A DNA stretch of 64,000 bases from Bacteriovoracaceae bacterium (lineage in GTDB: Bacteria > Bdellovibrionota > Bacteriovoracia > Bacteriovoracales > Bacteriovoracaceae). The notes beneath the pieces are model-generated. The model was not told the DNA's origin. It did no database searches and worked only from the letters and a program-made list of their open reading frames with translations. Both the position numbers and the translations under genes were made by a program. This document shows, in pieces, positions 1 to 9,054 of the stretch. The stretch is from positions 1-64,000 of the forward strand of contig CANEUH010000022.1 of NCBI GenBank assembly GCA_947441615.1, written 5' to 3'. Within the stretch, counting starts at the first letter, position 1. The number at the start of each line of letters is the position of its first letter.

Positions 1-8
1 AATACAGT

Positions 9-127
9 TTGGGTGTGTCGATAGCGGTGAGGAAATACCCAGTAACATCTCGAACCTGGAAGTCAAGCTCACTTGCGGCGAAGGTAGTGCCAGGGTCACT
101 TGGTGTCAGAATAGCAAGATGCACCCT
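9..127 (+). rRNA. rrf: 5S ribosomal RNA
   Basis: The sequence matches the bacterial 5S consensus. The terminal helix is gggtg (11-15) with caccc (122-126), extended by G-U pairs. The conserved loop stretches 'cgatagcggtgagga', 'catctcgaac' and 'ggaagtcaagctc' follow in the expected order and spacing, and the length is about 119 nt. It is the last gene of an rRNA operon whose 16S and 23S must lie upstream of the window. The exact ends are uncertain by a few bases. Confidence 0.93.
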
Positions 128-136
128 CCATTTTAT

Positions 137-170
137 AAAAAAAGCCCACTTAAACGTGGGCTTTTTTATT
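137..170 (+). terminator. Intrinsic terminator of the rRNA operon
   Basis: Perfect stem aaagcccac / gtgggcttt with a six-base loop, preceded by A's and followed by a T-rich tract. It lies ten bases after the 5S gene and separates the rRNA operon from ftsK. Confidence 0.92.
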
Positions 171-193
171 TTAGCCCCTACGTTCTCAATCAC

Positions 194-222
194 TTGCAGA
201 AGAACAGGGTGCGCCATACAAT
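194..222 (+). promoter_or_regulatory. ftsK promoter placing the start site on the ATG
   Basis: TTGCAG (194-199), a 17-bp spacer and TACAAT (217-222, 5/6 match to the -10 consensus). The expected start site, seven bases past the -10, is base 229, the A of the ftsK ATG. No Shine-Dalgarno precedes the ATG, so a leaderless mRNA is inferred. The -35 is weak. Confidence 0.55.
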
Positions 223-228
223 TTAAGT

Positions 229-2601
229 ATGGAAAAAAAAATCTTAAAGTTTCAATTATACTCCCTCTTTATTCTCACAACCCTCAATCTAGTTTATTTT
301 TATTATCGGGATAATTTGCCTGATAATTATTATGAAATTAGTTATCAAAACTCCTCGATCAATTTTTTTACTTACTATTTTTTCACCTTACTCGCGAATT
401 TTGGGTACTGGTGTGGAATCTGGATTACGGCCTCATTTATAACTTTTGCTATTTTACACACCTTTATTTTGACCAAAAAAAAGGATGTAAAAAATCAAAT
501 CGTAATTGCTACTCTTATCCCATTAACCATTTGTCTTTGCTATTTTGTACTTCCTGTCACTATTGGAGAGGGTCTCTTTTTTCTTATGAAAGAATATTTA
601 AGCTCTCTTACAATTTTCTTCTCTATTCTATTTTTTGGTTCTAGCTTCTTTTATCTCGTTTCAGAGAAAAACTTTTTTAAAACAGCAAACTGGATCTGGA
701 AAAAAATTCTTAATTCTATTGAATTCATTAAAACTCAAGATTTTTCAATCTTAAAATCCGCGAAAATTGTTCAAGTAAAAAATAAAATTCTCTCACTCAC
801 ACTTCGTTTTAAAGAATTACAACTAAGTAAAACGATAGTAACTGCCTCGCCAAAACTAAAGATTACTGATTCTCCAAATATTTCTGAAAACATGACTCAA
901 AGAAAACTTCCTGTTGAAGAGCTTATGGAAGCTGATGACACTGAAGAAGTTCAACATCATGAAACTGATGATGAGGAAGAACTAGATGAAGATGAATTTA
1001 ATGATTCTTTAGACGATGAACATGAGATGGATGAAACTGAAGTTGAGGAGTTGGAGGAAGTAGAATCTCCATTTGAAACAAAGAAAAAAGTTGAAGATAA
1101 ATTTTTTGAAAGTGAAGAACTCATAAATTGTCTTATACCGAAAAATCAATCTCATAAAATCAGTGATCCTTCAGATAACTATTTTACAACGATCGCTCGT
1201 GCGATCGAAGAAAAATTAAAAGAATTCAATATCAGTGCCCAAATCATAAATGTTCTTAAGGGCCCAGTAGTAGATACATTTGAACTGGAACTTGGAGCAG
1301 GTGTTAAGGTTGCTGGAGTGACAAATAGAACTGATGATCTCTCTCTTGCACTCATGGGTGCACCTATACGTATGGTTTATCCAATGAAAGGAAAATCCAC
1401 AATTGGAATTGAGGTTCCTAGGAATCCTCGCGATGTGATCTATCTTGATGAAGTTTTAAAATCCCCTCATTTTAATAACACGAGCTACAAACTACCAATC
1501 GCAATGGGTAAAGATGCCTACGGTGATGCAGCTGTTATTGACCTTGCGGCAACCCCGCATTTACTAGTCGCTGGTACAACGGGTGCTGGTAAATCAGTAT
1601 TCGTGAATACACTTTTAGTTTCGCTCATTATTAAATTTTCGCCAAAAAAATTACGTTTAATTATGCTTGATCCAAAACAGTTGGAACTAGCTCTTTATCA
1701 AAATCTTCCACACCTCATCATGCCTGTCGTGACGGATCCATCTGTTGCTTCAGCAGCACTCCTTTGGGCCATTGATGAAATGGAAAGACGATATTCATTG
1801 CTCAAAGATTTTGGTGTAAAAAACATCGAAGGATTTAATAAGAAAATTACAGGAGCTGGTACAGATCTCACTTGCAGGATAAATAAATACTATCCAGATG
1901 CAGAAGTTGTGGGGTTTGAGCTTCCTTACATCGTTGTTGTCGTTGATGAATTTGCTGATCTCATGCTCTCAAAATCTGGCAAGGCGATTGAAACATCTAT
2001 TTCTCGGTTAGCTGCTAAGGCACGAGCTTCTGGTATTCATATTGTTCTCGCAACACAAAGACCTTCGACCGATATTATTACGGGTGTCATTAAAGCAAAT
2101 TTTCCAACTCGTGTGTCCTTTAGAGTTTTCACGAATATTGACTCTAGGGTTATTCTTGATGGAATAGGAGCGGAGAAACTTCTTGGTAAAGGGGACATGC
2201 TCTTTAAACAGGGAATTGATATCCTTCGTATGCACTCAGCTTTTGTAAATGAAGATGAAATTGAAGCCCTGGTAAGTAAACTCTCTACCCTTCCATCACA
2301 ATATGATCCAGGTGCGATGGAGTTTATTGAGAATAATGGAATTGTGGACACCGATGTTGATGGAATCACTTCTGATGCTGAAACAGGTGGACTCAAAGAC
2401 GAAAAATATGATGAGGCCGTGAGATGCGTTGCGATGCATCGAGTTGCCAGCGCTTCGTTCCTCCAAAGAAGACTTGGAGTAGGCTATAACCGAGCAGCTA
2501 ATTTAATAGAAGAAATGGAGCGTCATGGTGTGGTTGGACCAGCTCAAGGCTCTAAGCCTCGGAAAGTTTTAGTACCTCCACCCGCTGATTCTGCTCAGTA
2601 A
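229..2601 (+). CDS. ftsK: DNA translocase FtsK
   Basis: Septal DNA translocase that pumps chromosome ends apart at division. The N-terminal ~150 residues hold about four membrane segments. A very acidic linker follows (residues ~230-285, runs of D and E). Then comes the RecA-like motor with Walker A GTTGAGKS (449-456) and Walker B VVVVDEF near 570. The C-terminal ~65 residues form the winged-helix gamma domain that in E. coli reads KOPS and contacts XerD. At 790 residues it is shorter than E. coli FtsK (1329) because the linker is short and acidic rather than Pro/Gln-rich. It stands alone behind an rRNA operon. The start lacks a ribosome binding site and may be leaderless. Confidence 0.97.
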   Translation: MEKKILKFQLYSLFILTTLNLVYFYYRDNLPDNYYEISYQNSSINFFTYYFFTLLANFGYWCGIWITASFITFAILHTFILTKKKDVKNQIVIATLIPLTICLCYFVLPVTIGEGLFFLMKEYLSSLTIFFSILFFGSSFFYLVSEKNFFKTANWIWKKILNSIEFIKTQDFSILKSAKIVQVKNKILSLTLRFKELQLSKTIVTASPKLKITDSPNISENMTQRKLPVEELMEADDTEEVQHHETDDEEELDEDEFNDSLDDEHEMDETEVEELEEVESPFETKKKVEDKFFESEELINCLIPKNQSHKISDPSDNYFTTIARAIEEKLKEFNISAQIINVLKGPVVDTFELELGAGVKVAGVTNRTDDLSLALMGAPIRMVYPMKGKSTIGIEVPRNPRDVIYLDEVLKSPHFNNTSYKLPIAMGKDAYGDAAVIDLAATPHLLVAGTTGAGKSVFVNTLLVSLIIKFSPKKLRLIMLDPKQLELALYQNLPHLIMPVVTDPSVASAALLWAIDEMERRYSLLKDFGVKNIEGFNKKITGAGTDLTCRINKYYPDAEVVGFELPYIVVVVDEFADLMLSKSGKAIETSISRLAAKARASGIHIVLATQRPSTDIITGVIKANFPTRVSFRVFTNIDSRVILDGIGAEKLLGKGDMLFKQGIDILRMHSAFVNEDEIEALVSKLSTLPSQYDPGAMEFIENNGIVDTDVDGITSDAETGGLKDEKYDEAVRCVAMHRVASASFLQRRLGVGYNRAANLIEEMERHGVVGPAQGSKPRKVLVPPPADSAQ

Positions 2602-2609
2602 TTTAATCC

Positions 2610-2639
2610 GTTTGGGGCCACTTTTTAGTCGCTCCAAAC
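2610..2639 (+). terminator. Hairpin after ftsK, probable terminator without a T-tract
   Basis: A 13-position stem (2610-2622 with 2627-2639) with one G-U pair and one mismatch closes on a TTTT loop eight bases after the ftsK stop. No T-run follows, so it may be a weak or factor-assisted terminator or an RNA-stabilising 3' hairpin. Confidence 0.45.
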
Positions 2640-2674
2640 TGATATTCAAAGCCTTGATTTCACTCTCAAAACGC

Positions 2675-2703
2675 TTGCCCTAAACAAGTCACCATGTTAA
2701 ATA
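2675..2703 (+). promoter_or_regulatory. Candidate rpsB promoter
   Basis: TTGCCC (2675-2680) followed after 16-17 bp by TTAAAT/TAAATA (2697-2703). A start near 2710 would give a leader of about 105 nt containing the structured element described next. The match to consensus is moderate. Confidence 0.35.
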
Positions 2704-2723
2704 CTCTAGACCAAATAATTACA

Positions 2724-2809
2724 TCCCCCACAAGGGGAAATCTAATCACTTTAATTGGTTGGTCCATCAAGTAGATGGCACAAAGTGATTCGATCTAACC
2801 ACCAAGGAG
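2724..2809 (+). promoter_or_regulatory. Structured rpsB leader, candidate S2 autoregulatory element
   Basis: A CCCC-acaa-GGGG-type hairpin (2726-2737) is followed by a perfect 9-bp stem AATCACTTT (2744-2752) / AAAGTGATT (2782-2790). Nested inside is CCATC-aagta-GATGG (2764-2778). In the unpaired part, TTGGTTGGT (2755-2763) can pair with ACC-ACCAA (2798-2805) with one bulged T. That pseudoknot reaches the first bases of the Shine-Dalgarno AAGGAG (2804-2809). In E. coli, S2 represses rpsB-tsf through a structured leader, so the same role is inferred here. Confidence 0.55.
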
Positions 2810-2814
2810 TTCTC

Positions 2815-3606
2815 ATGTCTAAGTTACAAGTCAAGCAATTGCTTGAGGCCGGCGCCCACTTCGGTCACCAAACACACAAGTGGAATCCAAAGATGAAGAA
2901 GTATGTTTACGGCGAACGTAACGGCATCTACATCATCGATCTTCAACAAACTCTTCCTCTTGCTGAAAAAGCTTATGAGTTTTTAAAGAAGACATCTCAG
3001 TCTGGTAAGTCTGTTCTTTTCGTAGGAACAAAAAGACAAGCTTCAGACATGGTTAAGAAAAAAGCTGAAGAATGTGGTGCATACCATGTTACTTCTCGTT
3101 GGCTAGGTGGAATGCTTACAAACTACAAAACTATCGCTCTCTCTATCGATAAACTACGTAAAGTAGAAAAAATGAAAGAGAACGGTGATTTCAAACTTCT
3201 TACAAAAAAAGAGCAATCTAATATTGAGAAAGAAGTAGAAAAGCTAGAGAAGAACCTTGGCGGGATTAAGAATATGAGAAAGCTTCCAGGAGCTATCTTT
3301 ATTATCGATCCAAACAATGAGCACATTGCTGTTAAAGAAGCGAACGTTCTTGGAATTCCTGTTGTAGCTGTTACAGATACAAACTGTGACCCTACTGGAA
3401 TTGAGTACGTCGTTCCAGGAAACGATGACGCTTTAAAATCAATCACACTTTTCTTAGATTACTTCTCAAACGCAATCGTTGAAGGCGGATCTAAGGCTCG
3501 TAAAGATTCTGGTGAAGACCAAAATCGTGATCTTGATCTTGAAACAGAAATCCTTGCTAAGTATGAAAAGGATATCGATCTTCAAGGTGAAGAAGACGCT
3601 GAATAA
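2815..3606 (+). CDS. rpsB: Small ribosomal subunit protein uS2
   Basis: Ribosomal protein S2, a 30S component that binds late near the head-platform junction and is needed to recruit S1. The N-terminus carries the family signature LLEAGAHFGHQTHKWNPKM, with VLFVGTKRQA and SRWLGGMLTN further on and a DTNCDPTGIEYVVPGNDDA segment near the C-terminal part. The 263-residue length is normal (E. coli 241), with an acidic tail. The start is the ATG five bases after AAGGAG; an upstream in-frame TTG falls inside the leader stem and is rejected. It is co-transcribed with tsf 31 bp downstream. Confidence 0.98.
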   Translation: MSKLQVKQLLEAGAHFGHQTHKWNPKMKKYVYGERNGIYIIDLQQTLPLAEKAYEFLKKTSQSGKSVLFVGTKRQASDMVKKKAEECGAYHVTSRWLGGMLTNYKTIALSIDKLRKVEKMKENGDFKLLTKKEQSNIEKEVEKLEKNLGGIKNMRKLPGAIFIIDPNNEHIAVKEANVLGIPVVAVTDTNCDPTGIEYVVPGNDDALKSITLFLDYFSNAIVEGGSKARKDSGEDQNRDLDLETEILAKYEKDIDLQGEEDAE

Positions 3607-3637
3607 TTTTTTTAAAAATTTATAAAGGATAACGACC

Positions 3638-4555
3638 ATGGCCTATACAGCAGCTGACGTAAAAAATCTTCGTGAAACAACTGGTGCGGGGATGATGGAT
3701 TGTAAAAAAGCTTTAGACGAAACTGGAGATTTCCAGAAAGCCGTTGATTATCTTCGTGCAAAAGGCCTTGCGGCTGCTGCTAAAAAGCAATCTCGTGTTG
3801 CTGCAGAAGGTATGATCGCTGCAAACGTTAAAGGCAAACTTGCCGCTTTAGTAGAAGTTAACTGTGAAACAGATTTCGTTGCAAAAAACGATGCGTTCCA
3901 AGCTTTTGCTCACACAGCAGCTAACGTTGCTGTCGATGCAAACCTTACTACAATTGAAGAGCTCCTTAGCGCTAAAATCGCTAACGGTTTAACAGTTAAA
4001 GATAATGTTTCTGAGCTAACTATTAAGATTGGTGAAAAAATCGATCTACGTCGTGTAGCTGTTGTAAAACTAGATGGTAACGGAATGATTGGTTCATACG
4101 TGCATTCTGGTAAAATCGGTGTGCTTACTCGTGTAGAAACAGACAAAGACATCAATACGCATGATGCATTTAAAGATCTCGTGAAAGACCTTTGTATGCA
4201 AATTGCAGCAGCTGATCCAAAGTTTTTAAATGCTGGCGAAATCGATGAAACTTATAAGGCAAAAGAAGCAGAGATCTATGCTGCTCAACTCAAAGAGCAA
4301 GGTAAGCCAGATGCAATGATTCCAAACATTGTAAAAGGTAAACTCAATAAGCTTGCTTCAGAAGTTTGTCTTTATGAGCAGTCTTTTGTTAAGGATCCAG
4401 ATACGACTGTTGGTAAATTAATTGAAAAAGTTGCAAAAGAAACAGGGGCAACAATCAAAGTTACCAAGTTTATTAAACTGAACCTTGGTGAAGGTATTGA
4501 GAAGAAGTCAGAAAACTTCGCTGAAGAGATTGCAAAAATTACTGGGAACAATTAA
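3638..4555 (+). CDS. tsf: Elongation factor Ts
   Basis: Nucleotide exchange factor that releases GDP from EF-Tu. The N-terminal UBA-like module has VKNLRETTGAGMMDCKKAL (residues ~9-27). The EF-Tu contact motif follows near residue 80 as ETDFVAKNDAFQ. The 305 residues are slightly longer than E. coli (283), and dimerisation and C-terminal modules are present. The start follows 'aaaggataacgacc', giving a Shine-Dalgarno at normal spacing. It sits behind rpsB, the near-universal order, and an intrinsic terminator follows. Confidence 0.98.
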   Translation: MAYTAADVKNLRETTGAGMMDCKKALDETGDFQKAVDYLRAKGLAAAAKKQSRVAAEGMIAANVKGKLAALVEVNCETDFVAKNDAFQAFAHTAANVAVDANLTTIEELLSAKIANGLTVKDNVSELTIKIGEKIDLRRVAVVKLDGNGMIGSYVHSGKIGVLTRVETDKDINTHDAFKDLVKDLCMQIAAADPKFLNAGEIDETYKAKEAEIYAAQLKEQGKPDAMIPNIVKGKLNKLASEVCLYEQSFVKDPDTTVGKLIEKVAKETGATIKVTKFIKLNLGEGIEKKSENFAEEIAKITGNN

Positions 4556-4573
4556 TCCCAAATAAGATTCAAG

Positions 4574-4605
4574 AAAAGGGGACTTCAAAGTCCCCTTTTC
4601 CTTTT
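4574..4605 (+). terminator. Intrinsic terminator between tsf and pyrH
   Basis: Perfect 12-bp stem AAAAGGGGACTT (4574-4585) / AAGTCCCCTTTT (4588-4599) followed by CCTTTTT. It ends only 11 bases before the pyrH start codon, so it either closes rpsB-tsf completely or acts as a partial attenuator for pyrH-frr. Confidence 0.88.
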
Positions 4606-4616
4606 TAAAGGGTCTC

Positions 4617-5330
4617 ATGAAATATAATCGTGTTCTCATTAAACTATCAGGCGAAGCTTTAGCTGGAGATCAGGGGTCTGGAATCTCGGGAGATATTCTA
4701 GAGAAAATAAGCTCTGAAATTAAATCCCTTCATCAGACTGGTTGTGAGATTGCAATCGTTGTTGGAGGTGGAAATATTCACCGTGGTGTTGCTGGCGCAA
4801 CATCTGGAATGGATCGTGCGACTTCGGATTATATGGGGATGATGGCAACCGTTATTAATTCTCTCGCCCTTCAAGATGCGCTTGAGAGAAAAGATGTGTA
4901 CACAAGAGTGCTTTCAGCGATTGCTATGCAAGAAGTTGCAGAGCCTTATATTCGTCGCCGTGCTGTTCGCCACCTCGAGAAAAAACGAGTTGTGATTTTC
5001 GCAGCGGGTACAGGGAATCCCTATTTCACAACTGATACCACAGCGGCCCTTCGTGCGAATGAAATACATGCAGAAGTTATTATGAAAGCGACAAAGGTTG
5101 ATGGAATCTACGACAAAGATCCAATGAAACATAAAGATGCAAAGAAATTTGAAAAACTCTCATACATTGAAGTCCTTAATAAGGATTTAAAAGTGATGGA
5201 TTCGACTGCTATTACACTCTGTATGGATAACGATATGGATATTGTCGTCTTCAACATGTTTGAAAGCGGAAATATTGCAAGAGTTGTTAATGGCGAAAAT
5301 ATTGGAACTGTAGTTACTAAAAAAGCATAA
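4617..5330 (+). CDS. pyrH: Uridylate kinase
   Basis: Phosphorylates UMP to UDP in pyrimidine synthesis; the bacterial enzyme is hexameric and of the amino-acid-kinase fold. Visible motifs are IKLSGEAL (residues ~8-15), [10 protein letters not shown] in the phosphate-binding loop, [17 protein letters not shown], and the UMP-site segment [13 protein letters not shown]. The 237-residue length is typical. The start follows AAAGGG closely. It heads the run pyrH-frr-uppS-cdsA-rseP, conserved in many Proteobacteria. The terminator hairpin directly upstream leaves almost no room for a separate promoter. Confidence 0.97.
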   Translation: MKYNRVLIKLSGEALAGDQGSGISGDILEKISSEIKSLHQTGCEIAIVVGGGNIHRGVAGATSGMDRATSDYMGMMATVINSLALQDALERKDVYTRVLSAIAMQEVAEPYIRRRAVRHLEKKRVVIFAAGTGNPYFTTDTTAALRANEIHAEVIMKATKVDGIYDKDPMKHKDAKKFEKLSYIEVLNKDLKVMDSTAITLCMDNDMDIVVFNMFESGNIARVVNGENIGTVVTKKA

Positions 5331-5342
5331 GGAGATTAGGTT

Positions 5343-5900
5343 ATGATGAAAGAGCTAAAGCCTATACTTGATGATCATATGAATAAAGCGATTAAGTCGC
5401 TTCAAAACCAAATGTCGAAAGTGAGAACTGGTCGTGCAACAGCTTCGGTTCTCGATGGAATTTCTGCAGACTATTACGGTACACCAACTCCTATAAAAAA
5501 CTTAGGTCAGATTTCAACACCAGAAGCACGCCTCCTTCAAATCCAGCCTTTTGATAAGACAGCAATTCAAGCGATTGAAAAAGCGATCCTTGCTGCCAAT
5601 ATTGGTTTAACTCCTGGGAACGATGGAAATTTTATCCGAATTTCCTTCCCGGCACTGACTGAAGATAAACGTAAAGCGTTTGTTAAGGACGTTAAGAAAC
5701 TTGGCGAAGATACAAAGGTTGCGATTAGAAATATTCGTCGTGATCAAAATGATAAAGTAAAAGCTGCTGAAAAAGATAAAAAAGTTTCTGAAGATGAGTC
5801 TAAAAAGATTCAAGATGAAATTCAAAAGATCACAGATAACTTTATTAAGGAAGTTGATAAAGTCGTTGAAGCTAAAGAGAAAGAGCTTTTAACGGTTTAA
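5343..5900 (+). CDS. frr: Ribosome recycling factor
   Basis: Splits post-termination ribosomes together with EF-G. It is a two-domain L-shaped protein that mimics tRNA. The signature KVRTGRATASVLDGISADYYG lies at residues ~26-46 (quoted in part: VRTGRA, YYGTPTP). RDQNDKVK and a long charged helical segment follow to the C-terminus. The length (185) equals E. coli RRF. It lies 12 bp after pyrH, with AAGGAG at the junction, and 7 bp before uppS, so the three are one transcript. Confidence 0.97.
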   Translation: MMKELKPILDDHMNKAIKSLQNQMSKVRTGRATASVLDGISADYYGTPTPIKNLGQISTPEARLLQIQPFDKTAIQAIEKAILAANIGLTPGNDGNFIRISFPALTEDKRKAFVKDVKKLGEDTKVAIRNIRRDQNDKVKAAEKDKKVSEDESKKIQDEIQKITDNFIKEVDKVVEAKEKELLTV

Positions 5901-5907
5901 GGCATTT

Positions 5908-6669
5908 ATGTCTAAGATTAAACATGTCGCCATTATTATGGATGGAAATGGTCGCTGGGCAAAAAGGCGATTCAGACCTCGTATTTGGGGACATGTTCGT
6001 GGCTCTAGTGTTGTTTCCGATATTGTGAAATCTGCTGATGATATTGGTCTCGCTGCACTTACCATGTATGCTTTTTCAACTGAAAATTGGTCAAGACCAC
6101 TTGAAGAAGTTTCCTCTCTCTTTAAATTGTTAAAAAAATTTTTAATTAAAGAGAAGGCAAGGATCCTCGCCAATAATATTAAATTTAAAGTTATTGGCGA
6201 AACTCAATCGCTTCCTCACGAAACCATTTCATTAATTAATGAGATGGAGGAACTGACAAAAAATGCCACAGGTCTAAAACTAACTTTTGCTTTTAATTAC
6301 GGTGGACGCTCTGAAATAGTTAGGGCCGTAAATTCTTTCCAGTTAAGTCACCCTGATCGTCTGATCACAGAAGCTGACCTGAATGGACTTATGTATCGTC
6401 CTGAAACAGGTGATGTTGATCTTATGATCCGAACAGGTGGTGAGCAGAGAATCTCAAATTTTCTTATCTGGCAAATGGCCTATGCCGAATTATATTTTAC
6501 ACCAACAAAATGGCCAGATTTTACACCGAGTGAATTTAAGAAGATTGTTGACCACGTCTCTTTCCGTGAAAGACGGTTTGGTAATGTGAGCCATCAAGGC
6601 GATTTAGGTGATTCAATGGAAAAAGCAGATAATCACAAGACTGCTTTCGTTGAGGGGGCCAAGTACTGA
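5908..6669 (+). CDS. uppS: Undecaprenyl diphosphate synthase
   Basis: Cis-prenyltransferase that extends farnesyl-PP with IPP to C55-PP, the lipid carrier for peptidoglycan and surface polysaccharides. The start motif [13 protein letters not shown] carries the catalytic Asp (D12). [21 protein letters not shown] and the C-terminal [19 protein letters not shown] substrate-binding region are all intact. The 253 residues fit the family. Its stop overlaps the cdsA start by one base (TGATG), implying translational coupling. dxr, which lies between frr and uppS in E. coli, is missing here. Confidence 0.97.
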   Translation: MSKIKHVAIIMDGNGRWAKRRFRPRIWGHVRGSSVVSDIVKSADDIGLAALTMYAFSTENWSRPLEEVSSLFKLLKKFLIKEKARILANNIKFKVIGETQSLPHETISLINEMEELTKNATGLKLTFAFNYGGRSEIVRAVNSFQLSHPDRLITEADLNGLMYRPETGDVDLMIRTGGEQRISNFLIWQMAYAELYFTPTKWPDFTPSEFKKIVDHVSFRERRFGNVSHQGDLGDSMEKADNHKTAFVEGAKY

Positions 6670-7490
6670 TGTCAAATAATATGACTCGAATCATTTCTGG
6701 ACTGGTTCTTCTCTTAATTGTTGGATTATGTCTTTATATGGGACCTAAGGCTAGCCTTGTTGCCATTGGGCTAATTGGTCTATTTACCATCGATGAAATC
6801 ATCACGAATTTCTACGATCAAAGTCGCTTATCAAAAAAATATATTTTTGCTCAGATCATTTACGTCGGATGCTATTCGTTTTTTAACTTTTATCAGATTA
6901 GTCAATCATCATTTAGCTTCTGGATCTCGGCGGGCATCGTACTCAACGTGCTCCTCTTATGTTATCTTTTTGTTGTGTATAAAAAATCTGAATTACTTCT
7001 AAAAATATTCAAAGCGACCTCTTGGGGTGCTGGCTTTTTTGTCGTGATCCCAATGATTTGTCTTTCTTATATTGTGCATTTTAATAATTGGATCATCTTA
7101 TTTATTGGTCTCATGATTTTAAATTTCATGGTTGATACGGCAGCTTATTTCACCGGAAAAAAATTTGGAAAACATAAGCTTTGGGAAGCCGTGAGTCCTA
7201 AGAAAACGATAGAGGGTTTAGTCGGTGGGGTCATTTTTTCCGTCTTAACAACCAGTGTTTATTGGAATTATTTTGTTGAAGAGGTTAATCCTCTTTTAAT
7301 CATCTTTTTTGTTATTGTCGCTTGTTGCTCTCAAATTGGAGACCTCGCTCAGTCCAAGTTAAAAAGACAGTTTGAAATTAAAGATAGTTCGTCTTTAATT
7401 CCAGGCCATGGTGGAGTATACGATCGAGTTGATAGCTTGATGTTTGTTGCACCTCTTTATGCTTTTTATCTGATGGCGAATTTCCGTTAA
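6669..7490 (+). CDS. cdsA: Phosphatidate cytidylyltransferase
   Basis: Integral membrane enzyme that makes CDP-diacylglycerol from phosphatidate and CTP, the precursor for PssA and PgsA. The family signature sits at residues ~230-255: [20 protein letters not shown] followed by YDRVDS. About seven to eight hydrophobic segments fill the rest. The 273-residue length is normal. The start overlaps the uppS stop. Downstream pssA uses its product, so this cluster couples lipid-carrier and phospholipid synthesis. Confidence 0.95.
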   Translation: MSNNMTRIISGLVLLLIVGLCLYMGPKASLVAIGLIGLFTIDEIITNFYDQSRLSKKYIFAQIIYVGCYSFFNFYQISQSSFSFWISAGIVLNVLLLCYLFVVYKKSELLLKIFKATSWGAGFFVVIPMICLSYIVHFNNWIILFIGLMILNFMVDTAAYFTGKKFGKHKLWEAVSPKKTIEGLVGGVIFSVLTTSVYWNYFVEEVNPLLIIFFVIVACCSQIGDLAQSKLKRQFEIKDSSSLIPGHGGVYDRVDSLMFVAPLYAFYLMANFR

Positions 7491-7500
7491 GGAATAGTTT

Positions 7501-9051
7501 ATGTTAGAAAAAGTTCTCATTTTTGTTATTTTTTTGGGTCCACTCATTTTCTTTCATGAATTAGGACATTTCTTTTTTGCTCGATTTTTTGGTGTAAGAG
7601 TTGAAGTCTTCTCCATAGGGTTTGGACCTAAAATCTTCAAGTATGTCCACAAAGGCACAGAGTACGCATTATCAATTATTCCTCTCGGGGGATATGTGAA
7701 AATGTTTGGAGATGATCCCTTTTCTGAAGTGACTCTTTCTGAAGAAGAAAAGAAAGTCGCCTTCAACTATAAATCAAAGTTTGCAAGATTTTGGATTGTT
7801 TTCGGAGGACCTCTCGCTAATCTTATTCTTGCCTATGTTTTATATGTCGGTTTGCTTGCAGGTGGAGAAAGAGTCCCTGAGACAAAAATAGGTGTTGTTG
7901 CTGAAAAATCAGTTCTGTTTGAAAAAGGTCTTAGAACTGGAGATGTATTAGTTGGAATTAACGATGAGAAAATTTTAAGTTTTGATGACCTGAATATTAA
8001 AAGTTCAAGAGTTGATAAAGTCATCGTCCAAAGGAATGGTCAAAAGATTGATCTAAGCATCGATATGGGGTTTGAGCCATTCATAAATCAATTTGTTGAA
8101 ATTGTTTCTTTAGTTAAAAAACCGATATTTATAAATAAAAGCGGTGAAAAGTTTTTAGTAAGTTTAGTTCAAAAACCAGAGGAGATGTCATTCTCCATCG
8201 ACGAAGTTAAGGCTGGGTTTTCTGGAAAGGCTTATCTTTATAAACTCACTGACAAAGACGGTAAGCTTAATGCTGACTTTAGTTCTGAGTCTGAAATGAC
8301 TTCAGGCAAGGATCAGTCAATTGCGGACCTTCTCAAAGGTCTTGAATTCTATCCAATTGACCTGTCTGTTAGAAATGTTGTGATGGCATCTCCAGCGGAT
8401 AAGGCGCAAATTAAGAAAGGCGATATCCTGGTTGAGGTTGATGGAAAACAACTTCAAAGCTTTGAAGACTTAAGACAAGGTCTCCAACTTTTTCCAGACG
8501 GAAAGGAAGTTGAAGTAAAAATTCTTTCTGCCGGGAAAACGGTTACAAAAAAATTGATTCCGGAAGTGAAAGAAATAGAGAAAAAAAAGACCAAGATTAT
8601 TGGTATTGAAAGTGCCGTTGAATACGTACAGCCCAAATTGATCGTCGTGAAGTCAGATAACATCGGCGAAGCTGTTCTTGGAGCATTCGCTAGAACTTGG
8701 GACGGAGTCGTAAAAACATTTAGTGGTTATAAAAAGCTTATCACTAGAGAAGTATCGCTCAATAATATCGGTGGACCACTTGCCATAGGTAAAGTCGCCT
8801 CAGATTCGTTCAATATCAGTCTTTCGATGTTTTTTAGATTAATGGCAATTATTAGTATTAATTTAGGAGTTATTAATTTATTTCCAATCCCTGTTTTGGA
8901 TGGTGGACATATAATGTTTCTCATCTTCGAAACATTTAATGGCGGCCCACTTTCGAGAAGAAAACTTGAGATTGCACAAAAGTTTGGAGTCTCAATTTTG
9001 TTCTTTTTAATCTTTGTGGCTTTATTTAACGATATATCCAAACTGTTTTAA
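7501..9051 (+). CDS. rseP: Site-2 metalloprotease RseP with two PDZ domains
   Basis: Intramembrane zinc protease that cleaves anti-sigma factors and signal-peptide remnants. The zinc motif HELGH (H19-H23) lies in the first membrane segment. The third-ligand motif NLFPIPVLDGGH is near residue 460 in the C-terminal membrane bundle. Two PDZ-like segments are visible (about residues 120-200 and 290-360, the second containing MASPADKAQIKKGDILVEVDG). At 516 residues it is longer than E. coli RseP (450), with an extended periplasmic part. The RseA/SigE partners are not in this window. Confidence 0.95.
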   Translation: MLEKVLIFVIFLGPLIFFHELGHFFFARFFGVRVEVFSIGFGPKIFKYVHKGTEYALSIIPLGGYVKMFGDDPFSEVTLSEEEKKVAFNYKSKFARFWIVFGGPLANLILAYVLYVGLLAGGERVPETKIGVVAEKSVLFEKGLRTGDVLVGINDEKILSFDDLNIKSSRVDKVIVQRNGQKIDLSIDMGFEPFINQFVEIVSLVKKPIFINKSGEKFLVSLVQKPEEMSFSIDEVKAGFSGKAYLYKLTDKDGKLNADFSSESEMTSGKDQSIADLLKGLEFYPIDLSVRNVVMASPADKAQIKKGDILVEVDGKQLQSFEDLRQGLQLFPDGKEVEVKILSAGKTVTKKLIPEVKEIEKKKTKIIGIESAVEYVQPKLIVVKSDNIGEAVLGAFARTWDGVVKTFSGYKKLITREVSLNNIGGPLAIGKVASDSFNISLSMFFRLMAIISINLGVINLFPIPVLDGGHIMFLIFETFNGGPLSRRKLEIAQKFGVSILFFLIFVALFNDISKLF

Positions 9052-9054
9052 ATT

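Noticed and set aside
2037-2396. 119-codon minus-strand frame inside ftsK
   Set aside because: Overlaps the conserved motor domain, shows no motif, and has no ribosome binding site; it is a mirror of the coding strand.
2755-2814. In-frame TTG extending rpsB by 20 codons
   Set aside because: It lies in the structured leader, has no ribosome binding site, and the family N-terminus matches ATG 2815.
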